Below, one piece after another: positions 1 through 12,800 of a stretch of DNA of 64,000 nt (the first letter of the stretch is position 1; every line of letters begins with the position of its first letter). The position numbers and the translations under genes were made by a program. The DNA is from Caenorhabditis elegans (taxonomy: Eukaryota; Nematoda; Chromadorea; Rhabditida; Rhabditidae): the NCBI RefSeq assembly GCF_000002985.6, contig NC_003279.8, positions 5,022,001 to 5,086,000 on the forward strand, read 5' to 3'. Below the pieces are notes generated by a model that was not told where the DNA came from, did not search any database, and worked only from the letters and a program-made list of their open reading frames with translations.

Positions 1-79
1 CATAAAATAATTGTTTAAAATAACTTTGGATTATACCTAGAACTTATGTCCACCCCTTAATAAATACCATTTACTCCAG

Positions 80-1166
80 ACTTCCGCAATGAAAAGTGCA
101 ACGGTTGGAGTTACAGTGACATATATTCAAAAACGTGGCATAGTAACTCGAATCGAGCCCAGCTCACTCGCTTCGATATTCTTTGGTCGTGGGGATCTGA
201 TAATGGATATAAATGAAGAATCCATTCTGAACGCAGAGAAAAATGACGACTTCATTCGTGAGAAACTGTCGGGAATTTTGAAAGGAGAAAAAGTCACATT
301 TTTGGTTGAAAGACCGGTTTCTGTGGAATCTGCAAACACTCTTCGTCATTTGATTGAGTCAGTTGCTCCAGATCCAGATGTTAAGATGGCAAACGACGCG
401 ATATGTATTGGTCGGGTGAGGACTTTTTCTTCAAATTGTACCGGCTGAACGTTTGCTTGGAAAACCGGCGTCCGGTTTTGCAAGATTTAGGACGATCCGT
501 ATGCTGGAGCTTCAACAAAAATATTATTATTAAAATAACTAAACACTGGGTTTCTTAAAATCAGAAGTATACAGTAAGCCTGAAACTTGAGAAATTGGTC
601 ACCTCAGTTTCCACATCTACTCGGTAAATTATTGCTCCGAGAACATGAATAACGCGTGTTTAGACCACTGGATTGCAATCAAGTCGCCGAATTTCAAAAA
701 TTCTTCTGGAATAAATCTCTAGTCGTCACCCGCCTGCACTTTCTGAGCAGCTATTTGTAGAGTAATTTAAAGTGGAGCCAAACTAGAAAATATACAATTT
801 CATACTTTCTTAACAAGACATACGCATTTTTCTTTCAGAATGCAAGCAACATGCACTATAACGTTCTGAAAAAGTTGCAACCAAAAAGCATTTTAAGTCG
901 GGATGTCTTCAAAGGGAAAAATCCTCGTGAAAAGAAACCTGGCAAGAAGTTGAGTAAAGAAAAGGATAACACAATAAAAATATCGGTGAGTTCTTAGCTT
1001 AATTTGAAGGTTCAACATTAATATTCAGACTGCAACATCCACGGCAAACATTTCAACGGATGTGGCTGAAGATGAAATCGATAATTTGAAAAACGTTGTT
1101 ACCAAGAGTCATGCAGTTAGATCGGGTGATGAAGAGGAGGAACGTGGAGCTTTTGATGATGAATGA
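80..1166 (+). CDS. PDZ-domain protein, nematode-type, possibly 5'-partial
   Basis: Three exons, 80-415 (first ATG at 89), 839-985 and 1029-1166, join in phase 0 and end in TGA. From ATG 89 the product is 203 residues. Residues about 7-75 look like a PDZ domain: GVTVTYI, then GIVTRIEPSSLAS, GDLIMDINEES, and a last strand KVTFLVERP. PDZ domains bind C-terminal peptides, but the partner cannot be read from sequence. The tail is rich in Lys, Glu and Asp (GKNPREKKPGKK; DEEEERGAFDDE) and probably disordered. A good 3' splice site (ttactccag) ends at 79 and the frame stays open from 80 to the ATG. Either an upstream exon lies outside the window, or this is a spliced-leader site and ATG 89 is the start. 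I recall small PDZ proteins of this kind as a nematode-expanded family; I cannot name this member. Confidence 0.8.
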
Positions 1167-1299
1167 GTATTTGATCTTTATTTTTCTGAAAATGAAATTT
1201 TATTTATTGGTTTCATATTTTGTTGAACATTCTTGGTAATGCTTGTGCTTTTGTGAAACGATAATAGTAATTGTTTTACTAACAAATCATTCCATGCTG

Positions 1300-1305
1300 A
1301 ATAAA
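1300..1305 (+). terminator. poly(A) signal AATAAA of the PDZ gene
   Basis: A canonical AATAAA lies 134 bases after the TGA of the PDZ gene, a normal distance for a nematode 3' UTR. Confidence 0.6.
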
Positions 1306-4300
1306 TGAGATGCGAATTTCAGCTGATCGGGATAACCTTGTATGCAACAAATTTTGAAATATAAAATCACATAATGCTGAATTGACAACTATTCCAAAAA
1401 TATTCCAAAACTTTGAAATATTTTCATTTACAGTGAAAATTGTCTATTACTCGGCTTCACCTAACATAATTCTAGAAGTCTGTGGAAAGACCAATTGTTT
1501 TTCCTGAAGTTTTTTTAAATTTTAGTACGTTCTATGTATTTGTACCTAAACATTCTAGGTGTTCGAATCTGCGGTGTTCTATATCCCTCAAAATTTTTTG
1601 TCGCAAATAAAACCTTTTCGACCAATCAGTGCCTAGCCCCTCCTACTTGCTAACCAATTATCGAAGTGCCCTAAGAAAGTCTGTAACCATCGCCCGCTCT
1701 TTCCATTTTTAAATTCCGCGCTGACCATTCTGCCGTCGTTTCAAATATGTACGCATCTTATCATTACTAAATACCAATATTTGATTCCCCCATTTCTTTG
1801 TTCTCATTCGGTTTTTCTTTCTCTTCCTTTTCATCGTCGTCTTCTTTTTTCCCATTCTTCTCTTCTCACTTCTGATCTGAGCACCAAAATGTGTCTCATG
1901 TCAAATGTGGAATGCAAGGAAGTAGTAAATTGTAATTGGGTGGGTGAATGTCTCATGCCAGCCCATAATTGGATTATAAATCTTAACGGGGGTCTCTGTC
2001 GTTCCGAACATAGAACCGGAAACTAGACACTTATAGTACTGTAACTGGTAGATTACAATAGGCACTCCAGGGAAGGAAGAAACAAGGAAGGCGCCTGGAA
2101 GGTCGGGCAAGGCGGGGAGGTCTTGGCGCTCCACGCAAAGAAGAGGGGGAGGAACACGGTGCTCATGAAGAATGTGGCAAGACATGAAAAAAAACGTCAT
2201 TTAAATGAAAAAGTGACATAAGTACTCATTATCAGTTTGCTAACTTTTAATATTCGTTTTTTGATATCAGTTTTTTGCCTCTTAAGCTTCTTTCCATAGA
2301 AAAACGTTTGAAAAATCGAAACCAGTTTTCCAAAAGACTCAAAACGAATTTTATTTAAAAAAGGAAAGAAATATTTATATATTTTTAATTTTAAAATAAT
2401 TAGAGAAATTTTTGACCGTAAATTGTCTAACGCGGAGACAGTATCACTATTAAAATTGAATGTATACCTTCTTTCAAGAGTAATTCCTGTAGGCACACGA
2501 GTTAGCATTTTATGCCTACATGAAAGCCTAAATTAACTGAAAAATGACACGTCAGAAACCCTATAGGTTTCAGGTTCAAATTTTATGTTCGTTCAAAATT
2601 TAAAAAAATCGTTACCAATTATGCATATGCTACACTTTCGAATTTGCACTTTTTTTAATGTAAAAGAAACCCTAGAAGTTTTGCAGGTCAAATTTAACAA
2701 ACAAGGGATTTCTCACAGTGAATTCCAAATATTTCCGCGATTTTATTCAAAGAAATTTTTGGCAATTTTCCAAACCTACTTCCATTTAGAAAATTAAAAA
2801 ATTAACCTTAAAAAAACAGTAAAATGCGATGAAAGTTCATAGTTCATGGTTAACGAAACGGCCATTTTTTGGACTTAAAAAGTTCCTTTTTTCCCCTTCC
2901 GTGTGGCAGAGTTGAACTGTACCTTTGTGCTTGAGTAAGAATTTTGTTATTTAAATGAAATATTATAGATGTTCAAAAATGCAAATTTTCAGCAATTAAA
3001 AATTTCCAATTTTAGCACATTTGGCATTGTCGGCAAACAAAATTGTCAAATTTTACACAATTTCTAATAATATCGAAACTCAACAGTTTTAGAGCTGACA
3101 ACACCTTGTTTCTTCCTATTTTCTAGTTTTCTTCCCTCATTTTGACTCTCTATCAACAAAATCAAATTAAAACAAAATGAGTTGCAAAAACGGTTTCCAT
3201 TTCGTTATCAATATTCAATCGAAAGAGTAGGTCAACAGTTTATCAGTTCATTTGAGTGTATGTGCTTCCAACAATTGCCTACCGATGAATCGGTTACCCC
3301 CCCATCTCCCGTTTATTTATTTTCATGTGTAACTGTACACTCCAATTTAATATAACATTTGATTTCTATTATTTTTTCAATTATCTTTCAATTTTTCAAT
3401 ATTTTTTCGCTATTCTCCATCCTGCTACCGATTCATAGTGTGAAGGGAACAAGAACTGTTTGGAGCGTTGTCGGGCAAAAAAATCAGAAAAAAATAGAAA
3501 GAATAGTTTGAGAGACGCAGATGTTCAGACAGAAAAGGGAAAGAAGATCGATGTGTATGCATGTGTATTTCTTCTTCAAAAGACCGTCACTTCTCTGTCC
3601 TTTTTTCTTTTTTTTTCTTTTTTTCTTCCCGCACTCTGTTGACCTTCTCTTTCATGATATCTGATTTCAATTTTGTTGTAACTCATGTCTTAACAATACA
3701 AAAAACTGGTTTCATTTCCGATGGTCACTTAATTGCTGTGTATTGTTTAAGTTTCTTCTAGGTTTTTGATTTGCTAGTGAAAATCTTGAAAAATACTTAT
3801 TTGAGAAATATTTATTTTTGAGATTTCTGGATCAAAGTTTTCCAGATTCAGTAATAAGTAATAGATACTTTGAATTTTAAATTTTAAAATTTTAAAAATC
3901 TAGGAAATTCTAAAAAATTTGTCTTGTCTTGGCAAAAATGGTTATTTTTTTGGAAATACATAATTGAAAACTATGACAACCGAAATTACCAAAACTGTCA
4001 ATTTCACAGAATATCAGAATGTCCAGAGTTTTATAGCCACCAAAACCTTTTTTTTTCATATTTTTCTATTTTTTCTCCATTACTGATTCTTATTCATTAC
4101 TGATTATTTAAACTGATTCTATTTAAAAAAGCTTCAAAATTTTAAAAACAGATAACGTTTAAATGTTTAAAACATTTTATTTTTTATCAAATTTAATCCT
4201 AAAGATTTTAGATAATTTTTTCAATTTGTAAGAATTTTTTGAAATTGAAAAAAGTTAATTTGCAAATTTTACGATTTTTTTTGGCAATTTCTCAAAAACT

Positions 4301-6863
4301 AAATTCCCACTGGCTCCACTCATCGTTGAACCCAGATAAATTTTTGAAACAGAAGTCAATTTTCCAATTCATATCACTATTCTTTTCACGAAAAGTGACG
4401 TTCATAATTGTGTCCGAGACTACTGAAATTGTGTCAAATAGCTATTGAGTGTACTACATCATTTGAACACATTTTCCATGATTTTCCAATTGTCGTGTGA
4501 ATAATACAATTTTAAAAGGACGTGTTTGCTGAACAAGAGTCTGCACTTTTTGAGAACTGACTGGTAGGAAACTGCATCAGAAAACAACTATCGGATTTAA
4601 AACAGACTTTTGTGCTTTGGACATTACAGGTTTTATGGTAGGAATGCCTGTTTGCCTATGTGCATGCCTACCGCCTATTTTTTCCTTGTTTTGGACAGTT
4701 TCTTTCTTTATCCGTCTGAAAATTGCTTAAATTTCCCTTTTTTCAAACTCTCATTGAAGATAGCTCATAATACTTTTATTTATTCAAAATTCCGCCGAAA
4801 CACTGCAGTTTTCCTATGAAATATTTCCATTTCATTTGCATTTTCAGTTGACGGCATGTTGACAATTTTTGCCCAATTTTTTAAAATAAAAAATCAATAT
4901 TCTTTATGATAGTATTTGTATATTTTCTTATTGTTTCATTTCGAAACTGAAACCGATAAAACTTTTTACGATTCCTTTGATTCGCTCCATCGTAAAATTG
5001 TCATTTGTGTCCCTCTCTCTCTTTTCTTCCTTTCAGGTTTCAGCCATTTTCGTGCCTCTCTGAAATTTTAAAAAATTGACCCCTCTTTTTATTGCATACG
5101 TGATCCCTTCTTGATTTTTGTATAAAACGGGCAAGAAAATGAACAATATTTCAGAATTAAAACGGCCTGGCTTCTCCAAATATTTTATTCTAATCGACCG
5201 ACAGCATTGAATGCTAGAGGCGATTTACGCCAAGGTTCGTTCATTTAATAATTGTTGAATTTCGAACTACAAAAAATAATGAAATTAACAACCAATTAAC
5301 AGTGCTGTAATAAATCCAAAGGCAACTGACTGATAAAAAAAGATTTTTAATAAACATGATTAAAGTTATTGTGTTACAGAAAGTTTTGCAAATGTTCCCT
5401 CAAAAATTTCAGTTGTTCTGCCCAGAAGGGCTCAGAGATAATTTGCTAATTTCCTCTGTAGTTGTAGTACTGATTTCAATTTATTTATAGAGCCACAACA
5501 GAGTTTTATGTGAAAATCTTTGTGGATCCAGTCAAAAGTTTTCAGCTAGAAATTTCATGACGGATCAACTTAGGGATTTACCAATTGTATGAGATTGTTC
5601 TCGTATAAAAATCAAAATAGGAATAAAAATCAACGGAAACTTTTGATCGTATCATCGGGTGACTCGTGACTGGTTGTGTGTCTCCACAATGGGTCCCCAA
5701 CTCCCCATGTCCCTCTCAAATCGGGTCAGAGCACACCTAGTCAGGAGCCTGTTGTACATATACACTTTCCCAGTAAGTAGACTATGATTGCTTAGAGTGA
5801 AACTACAGAAACGTTGCCAGCTAAAAAAAATGTAGAAAGCATTGATGATCATTTTTCTGTTTGAAGTTTTTCCTTTTAAAAATTTAGTCTTTAGATAATG
5901 TGTTTTTGATCGCGGCTTCTGATTTCAGAACTCTCTATGACGTCACATCTTTTCTAGAAATTGAAATAAATGTCCTACGACTTTTCCAGTCTAGAGTTTG
6001 ACATAATCATTCGGTGGAGGTTCTGCAGAGAGTCCCCCCCCCATAGCTCCTCTCCACCCCTATTTCGTTGAATTTCAATTTATCAGCACGGTAGCAATTG
6101 ATAGGCTTGCGAATGTTTGATAACAAAACCCGTCGGTCAGCATGATAATACACCTCATAATCCTTGTTGCATACTTCGATTTCAATTGCGACCTGAAAGA
6201 ATTTGTGACAATTTATTCCAAAAGTTCATAAAGTTCATGCATCACACTGAAACACCGTCGTGTTAATCGGGTTGTACCCGAATTTCAAAAAAAGGGGAAA
6301 AATCGGAAGTGAAAAGTGAGAATGGTATAGTCGTTTATTGGTTTTATGAATTGATAAAAAAACGGTGCAAAGATCAACCAAAAGTTTTTTTGTTTTCAAC
6401 CACATTTTTAGAGCGCAAAATTTGAAAGTCAACTTTTAATATTCCGAATAACTTGAAAAAATTGAAGAAATAATAAATGTGACCTTTCTAGCTCAAAAAT
6501 TGATTTGATTGAGATACCAATTTTAAATTTGTCGGAAAATCTCGGGCATGAAGAGGAAAATTTAGGATCCGTAATGAGGCGCCCGTTTAATTTCTCTATT
6601 GGAGAGAGTGCCCAGCTAATCTGACTTCATTATAAAAAAATTAAAAAATTATAATAAGCCAATTTTGCAAAATGAACTACGCTCATTCTGCTAGTGAGAA
6701 AAAATCCGAAAATAAGACTCTAAAGAAAAAAGGCCATATCGCTAGGTATGTTTTAAAAATGAATAAAAGTTCAATATATTTTTCCTAAAACAACAACCAA
6801 AAATAATTCAAATACAAACTTCTCACCTTTAAATTAAAAAAAAAACACATAATTTTTCAGATA
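1306..6863 (+). other. Non-coding region upstream of lfe-2
   Basis: I see no coding exon here. ORFs in the stretch are AT-rich and lack splice-supported continuations. About 1560-2000 is less AT-rich than its surroundings and pyrimidine-rich (runs of tttcttt and cttcttc), like a promoter. A TATA-like tataaaacgg lies near 5120, followed about 100 bases later by a possible donor (gccaag then gttcg, near 5233), which could mark a non-coding first exon of the long lfe-2 transcript. Both points are inference. Confidence 0.4.
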
Positions 6864-9800
6864 ATGGGAGTCGGGACAAGTCGTCATGACAAACGCCAAG
6901 GCTGCTGGTCATGGGGAGGGTGAGTTTCAAAAATATTTATAAAATTGATTGATTCTTTCTGGACTTTTTTGTGTCAAGTAGAATAAAGGAAAAGGTATCC
7001 TTTTTGAAATGGAGAAATGTTTTTGTTCACCCTGTTTCCTTTTCCTCCACGTATTTTTTCTACCTCGTTCGTTTTGAATCGATTGTATCAGACGAGATTG
7101 TAACTTAGATACAGATTTTTTATTCATTTATAGTGTCTTTAATTTTAAAACTAAGACTTTTTAGATCATCCAATAGCGAAGAAAAACGGATGAAACGGCC
7201 GAAAAAGCTCCCGTCCAAGTTGAGATTGAAGTAAGTTTTAAATTTTATGTAGTAAAATAAAATTAAAAAACAAAAAAAATCGAAAAATTTGAAAAGTTTA
7301 ATGCCTTGAATTGTTTAATTGAAAATGCTTTCCGTAAAACTTTCCTAGGTTTTCCAAATTTAACACGAAAATTTTCAAAATTGTAAGTTTTAAATGCAGA
7401 CACAAAACCTACGGACCTACAAAATATTGAGACGTAGGCGACGTAGGCGGGCTTGATTTAATTTTTATACAAAAAAGAACTACATAGTTTGAAATGTAGA
7501 AAAGGGCATGGCTATTATGTATTTTCTTGACGATTTTTGTTTTGGCAAAGCGAGGATGGAGAGAGTCAAAAAATCAAAATATACATAGTAAAACTCTTTT
7601 CTCCTTTTTTTCAATTTGAATACGTTTTCCAATGTTTCTATGAAAGTTCTATTTGAATACAGTTTTTCTATCATTCTATAACTTTTCAATTTTTCAATTT
7701 ACAATTTAAGAAGCGGGCATTTTTTTTAAATTTCTGTCGATAAGTCTGGGTTTGTTGCACAGCTATAAACAGCCTTCCAAATAATGAAACTTAAATTATT
7801 TGAAATAATAATTTTTAAAAATAAATTCTTACGAAATTTCTAGCGACAAGAACACATTTTGAACTCGAAAAAAAGTTTATCTGAAATTGTTGGCTATTTT
7901 CTCATCAAAATAAATAAATTAACAAAAAACCGTCGAATTTTTTTCAAGTTAAGTCTGGCGTTAGATTTGCTAAAATTCCCAGAACGACTTTAAAACTGTT
8001 TATCTCCAAACAGAAAGATTTCAACAAAAAAAACTATTGATCCCAAAATTGTTCACTTTTAAATATTCTTCAACCTTTTGCAGCTGCATTCTTGTTTTTC
8101 TATTTTTTTCATAATCAATACAACTTAGTATGTTTTTGTGGTTAGCCATGACGTCGGCAAACAGTATAGTAACCAACGAAGTACGTCTGACTCTCTTTAC
8201 AAAAACAAATTGAACAGTTTTGTGTTGGAAACGTAACAAAAACCAACAAATGGTTTGCAATTGCAAAACGCAAATGAATGTCAAGATAATTTTCGAACAT
8301 GGTAATTGAGTTCTACATTTTGCAAAAAAAAATACCACGTAATTTTAAAGTTAGAGTATCGTCAATGAAGTTTGTATATAATATCATAGATAAATGTTGC
8401 ATGAGTTTTCAGATTTTTCATTATTTCCAGTCAAAGTTTTGGTAACTTGCAAAAATTCTCAAAAATTATTTTAATTGTTATAACTGAGTTCTGAGTAACT
8501 GCCACTTTTTGACTGCAAGCAAAAACGTTTCTAAATTTTAAAAACCTGTTTCATTATGATATTCGGTCATTTCAGCACCATATTTCAACTCTTTGACTTA
8601 TTTAAAATTAAATTAAAAATTTAAAGAATTAAATTTTATTTGAAAGCGCTAATGTACCTTTAACGAAGGCAGGTAGGCACGTCATCAGGGACCGCCTCAT
8701 AAAGAATAACTTTTAAACATTTTGATACGATTGTACAGATATTTTCTTTGAAAAAATCAAAACTCCATATAAAATAATTTTTGTTCGCCAAATTTTAATT
8801 TCAATTTTGATTCCAAACTTGGAAAATATTTAAATTCTGGTCATTTAAATCTGTCTCATTTTCCAGAATAAGTGGAAACCAGCGTCGTCGTCGTGACGAC
8901 ACATTTGTCGTTTGGGAAGAGATTCCAACTCCATCAGTATGTGATCATCGAGATACAATGAACTCTGAGGCTTCATCGAGTCCACCATCTGCTCCAACAC
9001 AAGAACGTCTCATGCAGGTGAGAGCACCGTTTATCGGGTCAAATTTTTCTCAAACTCGTGCCTCCAGAACCCATAAAAGTTTGCATGTTCGTTCGCGAAA
9101 CACAACGGTCAACTTCATTTTCGCACCTTTTTCCGCCGTTATCAGTTTATTCGGTGGAAAAAAGCCGCTTGCGTCACAAGGGGAGAGCCTTCTCTATCTT
9201 TTTTCTTGACCGAGTTTGTTTCGCAACGATTCAGTGAAACAGCAGAAAAAGCTAAGAAAGTCTTGATGATAAGGCACGGAGCAGCTCAAAACGTGAGCCA
9301 GTTGAAAGAGCATTTTGCACGAAACACTTGAAAAGTGTTATCATTAAATCAAACTGGAAATATTATATTTTGAATCGCACGAATTGATGGTAATACAGGT
9401 CTGAAGTTAGAGGTGAAAGTCGACATTTAACGACAGGAAGTGCTCAAAATAGATTGAGACAGAAAAACATTTGAGGAGGTCATTTTGATAACAGGCGAAT
9501 AAAAAAATATATTTTGCTAAATTTGAAAATTCAAAAACCAAAAAGCCAAATATTATTTATTGAAATTAATTTGAAAATCAACTTTGCATCACTAATTCAG
9601 AAATCAAACCACCGAAAATTCAAAAATCATTAATTTTTCTGGCAGTTGCAACTTCTTGTAGAAGTTTGGCAAAGTCTTGTCAAACTCCTACAATTTTCTG
9701 ACAATTGCTGTAGAAAAGTTTAGATAGCAATTCCGAGACACTTTATAATAAAACTTTAGGAGTAATTATGTATTTTTGTATGAAAACCATTAACACAAAA

Positions 9801-12800
9801 AGACACAAAAATTGAAATTTAATCGTTTTTCAAAGTTCCGAGTGAAACTTCATTGTATTTAGACACGACTATATGCTTATTACAGGCAAATGTTTTTGTA
9901 CTAAAGTAAGTGTAATTCACCTCCATAGGAAATGATCTTGCTCATGCGGGCTGATGTTGGGGCTCACGAGCAGGGCTGAGCAGCAGCCTAGAAAAATCGG
10001 CGATCGGCGATCGCCGATCGCCGATCGCCGACATTTATTTTTTTTTCGGCGATCGGCGATCACAAATTGCCGAAAAAATTCGGCGATCGCCGATTGCCGA
10101 TTGCCGATCGGCGATCGGCGTGCGTCTAATTTTTTTTAAACAAAAGTAAAAAACCTTTCAAAAGCTCTTTCAAATAATTATTTACAGAATCTAAAATATT
10201 AGGCAACGAAAAGCACTCCTTGATATCTTAAAATTCGAAAAGTAGTGAAAAATAGTCCGAAAATATACCTTTTTCTACTCCAGAGGGGTCTATCTTGAGA
10301 GATTTCCAATCGCCAAAATTATATATAATTTCGTCGGCGATCGCCGATCGCCGACCCGTTTTTTCTTTTCGGCGATCGGCGATCGCCGATCGCCGAGTTC
10401 TTTTTTTCTTAACGGCAATCGGCGATCGCCGATCGCCGAAAAATCACTAAAAACGCCGATCGCCGATTGCCGCTCACCCCTGCTCACGAGCATACTTACA
10501 CTTCAATTTTTTTGAGAAGTTAGGAAAAATTTCAGCATAAAACTTTATTAGGGTGTTCGATAAGTTTTTTCGTTTTTTCTCAGTTTTGATTTTTTCTCAA
10601 ATATTTTTTTGGGATTACATAGTAATCAATGAGTAGTGAAAAATTTATAAATACCAACCAGTTCCGGCAACTTCCAGACTGCATCATCTGCATTCGAGTG
10701 GTCGAGAAGAAAAAATAATTTTTTTGATTTTTTTGGTTTTAGGTTTGAATGAGAATGTTAGTGTTTCATGCAGTTGGAAAACTTTTGTATAGCGCAGATT
10801 GAAAATATCAGGCAACGAAAAGCACTCTGTGATATCTTAAAACTTGAAAAAGTACCGAAAATTAGTAGCAAAAATGACAATTTTCACTTCTGAGGGGTAT
10901 ATCTTGGCATGCGTGACAGATTTCTATTTATGAACAACTACAAAAATGCTAAGCATTTTAAAATGAACAAATAATATGAGTCAGGCACAAACTGCCACTT
11001 TTCGATGACAGGTCAAAATTTTGTAGCTCAAAAGTTTCCAAGCTACATAGACAAACCCAGTATTTGTTTACGGGTTCTTCGCTTTCCCTGCCGTCACTCT
11101 TTCATCTATGTCACTTCATTTCTGACCCATTTTGTGCTTTCTGCGAACTGTCATCAAACAGCTAAACTCTTTTTTTTTCGGAGAAGAAGGGCGTGATGAC
11201 CAATCAACACACATTTTTCTTGTGCAAAGGATTATCTCTGACGACTAGATCAAACTATTTCTCTGTTTATTTTTTGTTTGAAATTCAAGCATAAATCCCT
11301 TTCCTTGTGAAGCTTGGCTCCCAAGAAACATGTGGAGCTAGTTGAGTTGATTGACTGATTGATAAACAAATTGACTTGAACTGATAATCATAAGTGGTGC
11401 ATGTGATAATTGATAAGCTGGGAAAACTGTGAACTGGCAACATATGCCGGTATTCAGAGCATACACACATGACTTTTCATGAGACTGTGTACTGACTGAC
11501 TGGGCGGCAAAACAAGTGTACTCAATGGGAGTGATGTATGAATTTAAATGGAGTTAGACATTTTTTTAAATGATGCGAAAACGCTCCAATGATAAAATTG
11601 AAAATACGTTTGAGTTTTTCAATGAGCAATTTTATATTTGATAGTGAGTTGAACATATTTTCTTTAGCAGGGATTATAAACAATTACTTCCAAGTTGAAG
11701 TTAAAAACTTATTTGCTGAATTGCCCTTATTTGCGGAATGCTGATTCAATATTTTGAATGAAAATAAATGTAGAAATATAGATAAATGTTTGATTAAACT
11801 AAAAACACTTTTCAAATTAGTTGAACGATTTAAAAAAGGCGCTAAAAAAACATTGAGAAAGTATGTCGCAATAGTTTTGTTTTAATTATTTAAATTATTT
11901 TTAAAGATATATCATCATACTCTGGTTATCTTTAGATTTATTTTGAAAATTCTCAAATTAAAACGTATAGATTGAATATTTTCTCTTTATTTTCAACTAC
12001 TAGGGTAAGTGCAATGATTTTTCATTTTTTCAAACTTGATCATGATGTTCTTTAATTCGATATAATGTTTCATTCAACTTCCCTCACACGATTTGTTGTA
12101 AATAAAACTTTATAATAACCTTATCAAATAATCAATCCGGTTACCATTTTCCAACCCGAAATTTCATGTAAAGTACATTACTCTCTTGCGGGTGGAAATG
12201 AATCATCATTTCTCATAGCAAGTCTAGGTTGATATTACTCATCGTTCTTTACAGTTGGTTCCTGGAAAAACAAACAGTCATTCCTCAAACTTTTGCGCCA
12301 AAATAAGGAAAAACCTGTTTTCACTTCATTTGATTAAATGCTCTTGACCAGAACATAAGATCAGAATTTAAAACGTTTTGATCGTTTTTCAAAAATTTTA
12401 GAAGTAGAGACGAAAGAATAGGAGGACGAGAAAAAGGAAAAAGAAAACTGGATTCTTGTTGAGAGGTTGTAAAAGTTCCTGTTTTCATTGAGAAGTGGCA
12501 TGTGACTGAATTAGGGAATACCAAGACCATCGCCAATGGAATTATGCGTGGGAGAGAAGACAAGAGAAAATAATGAACGGATCGGTGCAATCGGAAGCAT
12601 CAAAGTGACGTGCTCTCAGTCTTATCAATTAAGCTTTATCATTAATGGAAACAACCACTTTTAGAAATAGTTGTGGGAAGATTGGGCATTTGACAACAAA
12701 GTATGTTGCCGGAGTCGGAAGTTACGAAAGCATACCGTAATTTGTGATAGAACACAGAAAGATATGCTCAATTAAGTAATCACAGTTTTTGAAAAAGATT

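Noticed and set aside
2197..2508. 103-codon minus-strand ORF
   Set aside because: AT-rich with Lys, Phe and Ile bias, no acceptor or donor support and no recognisable domain.
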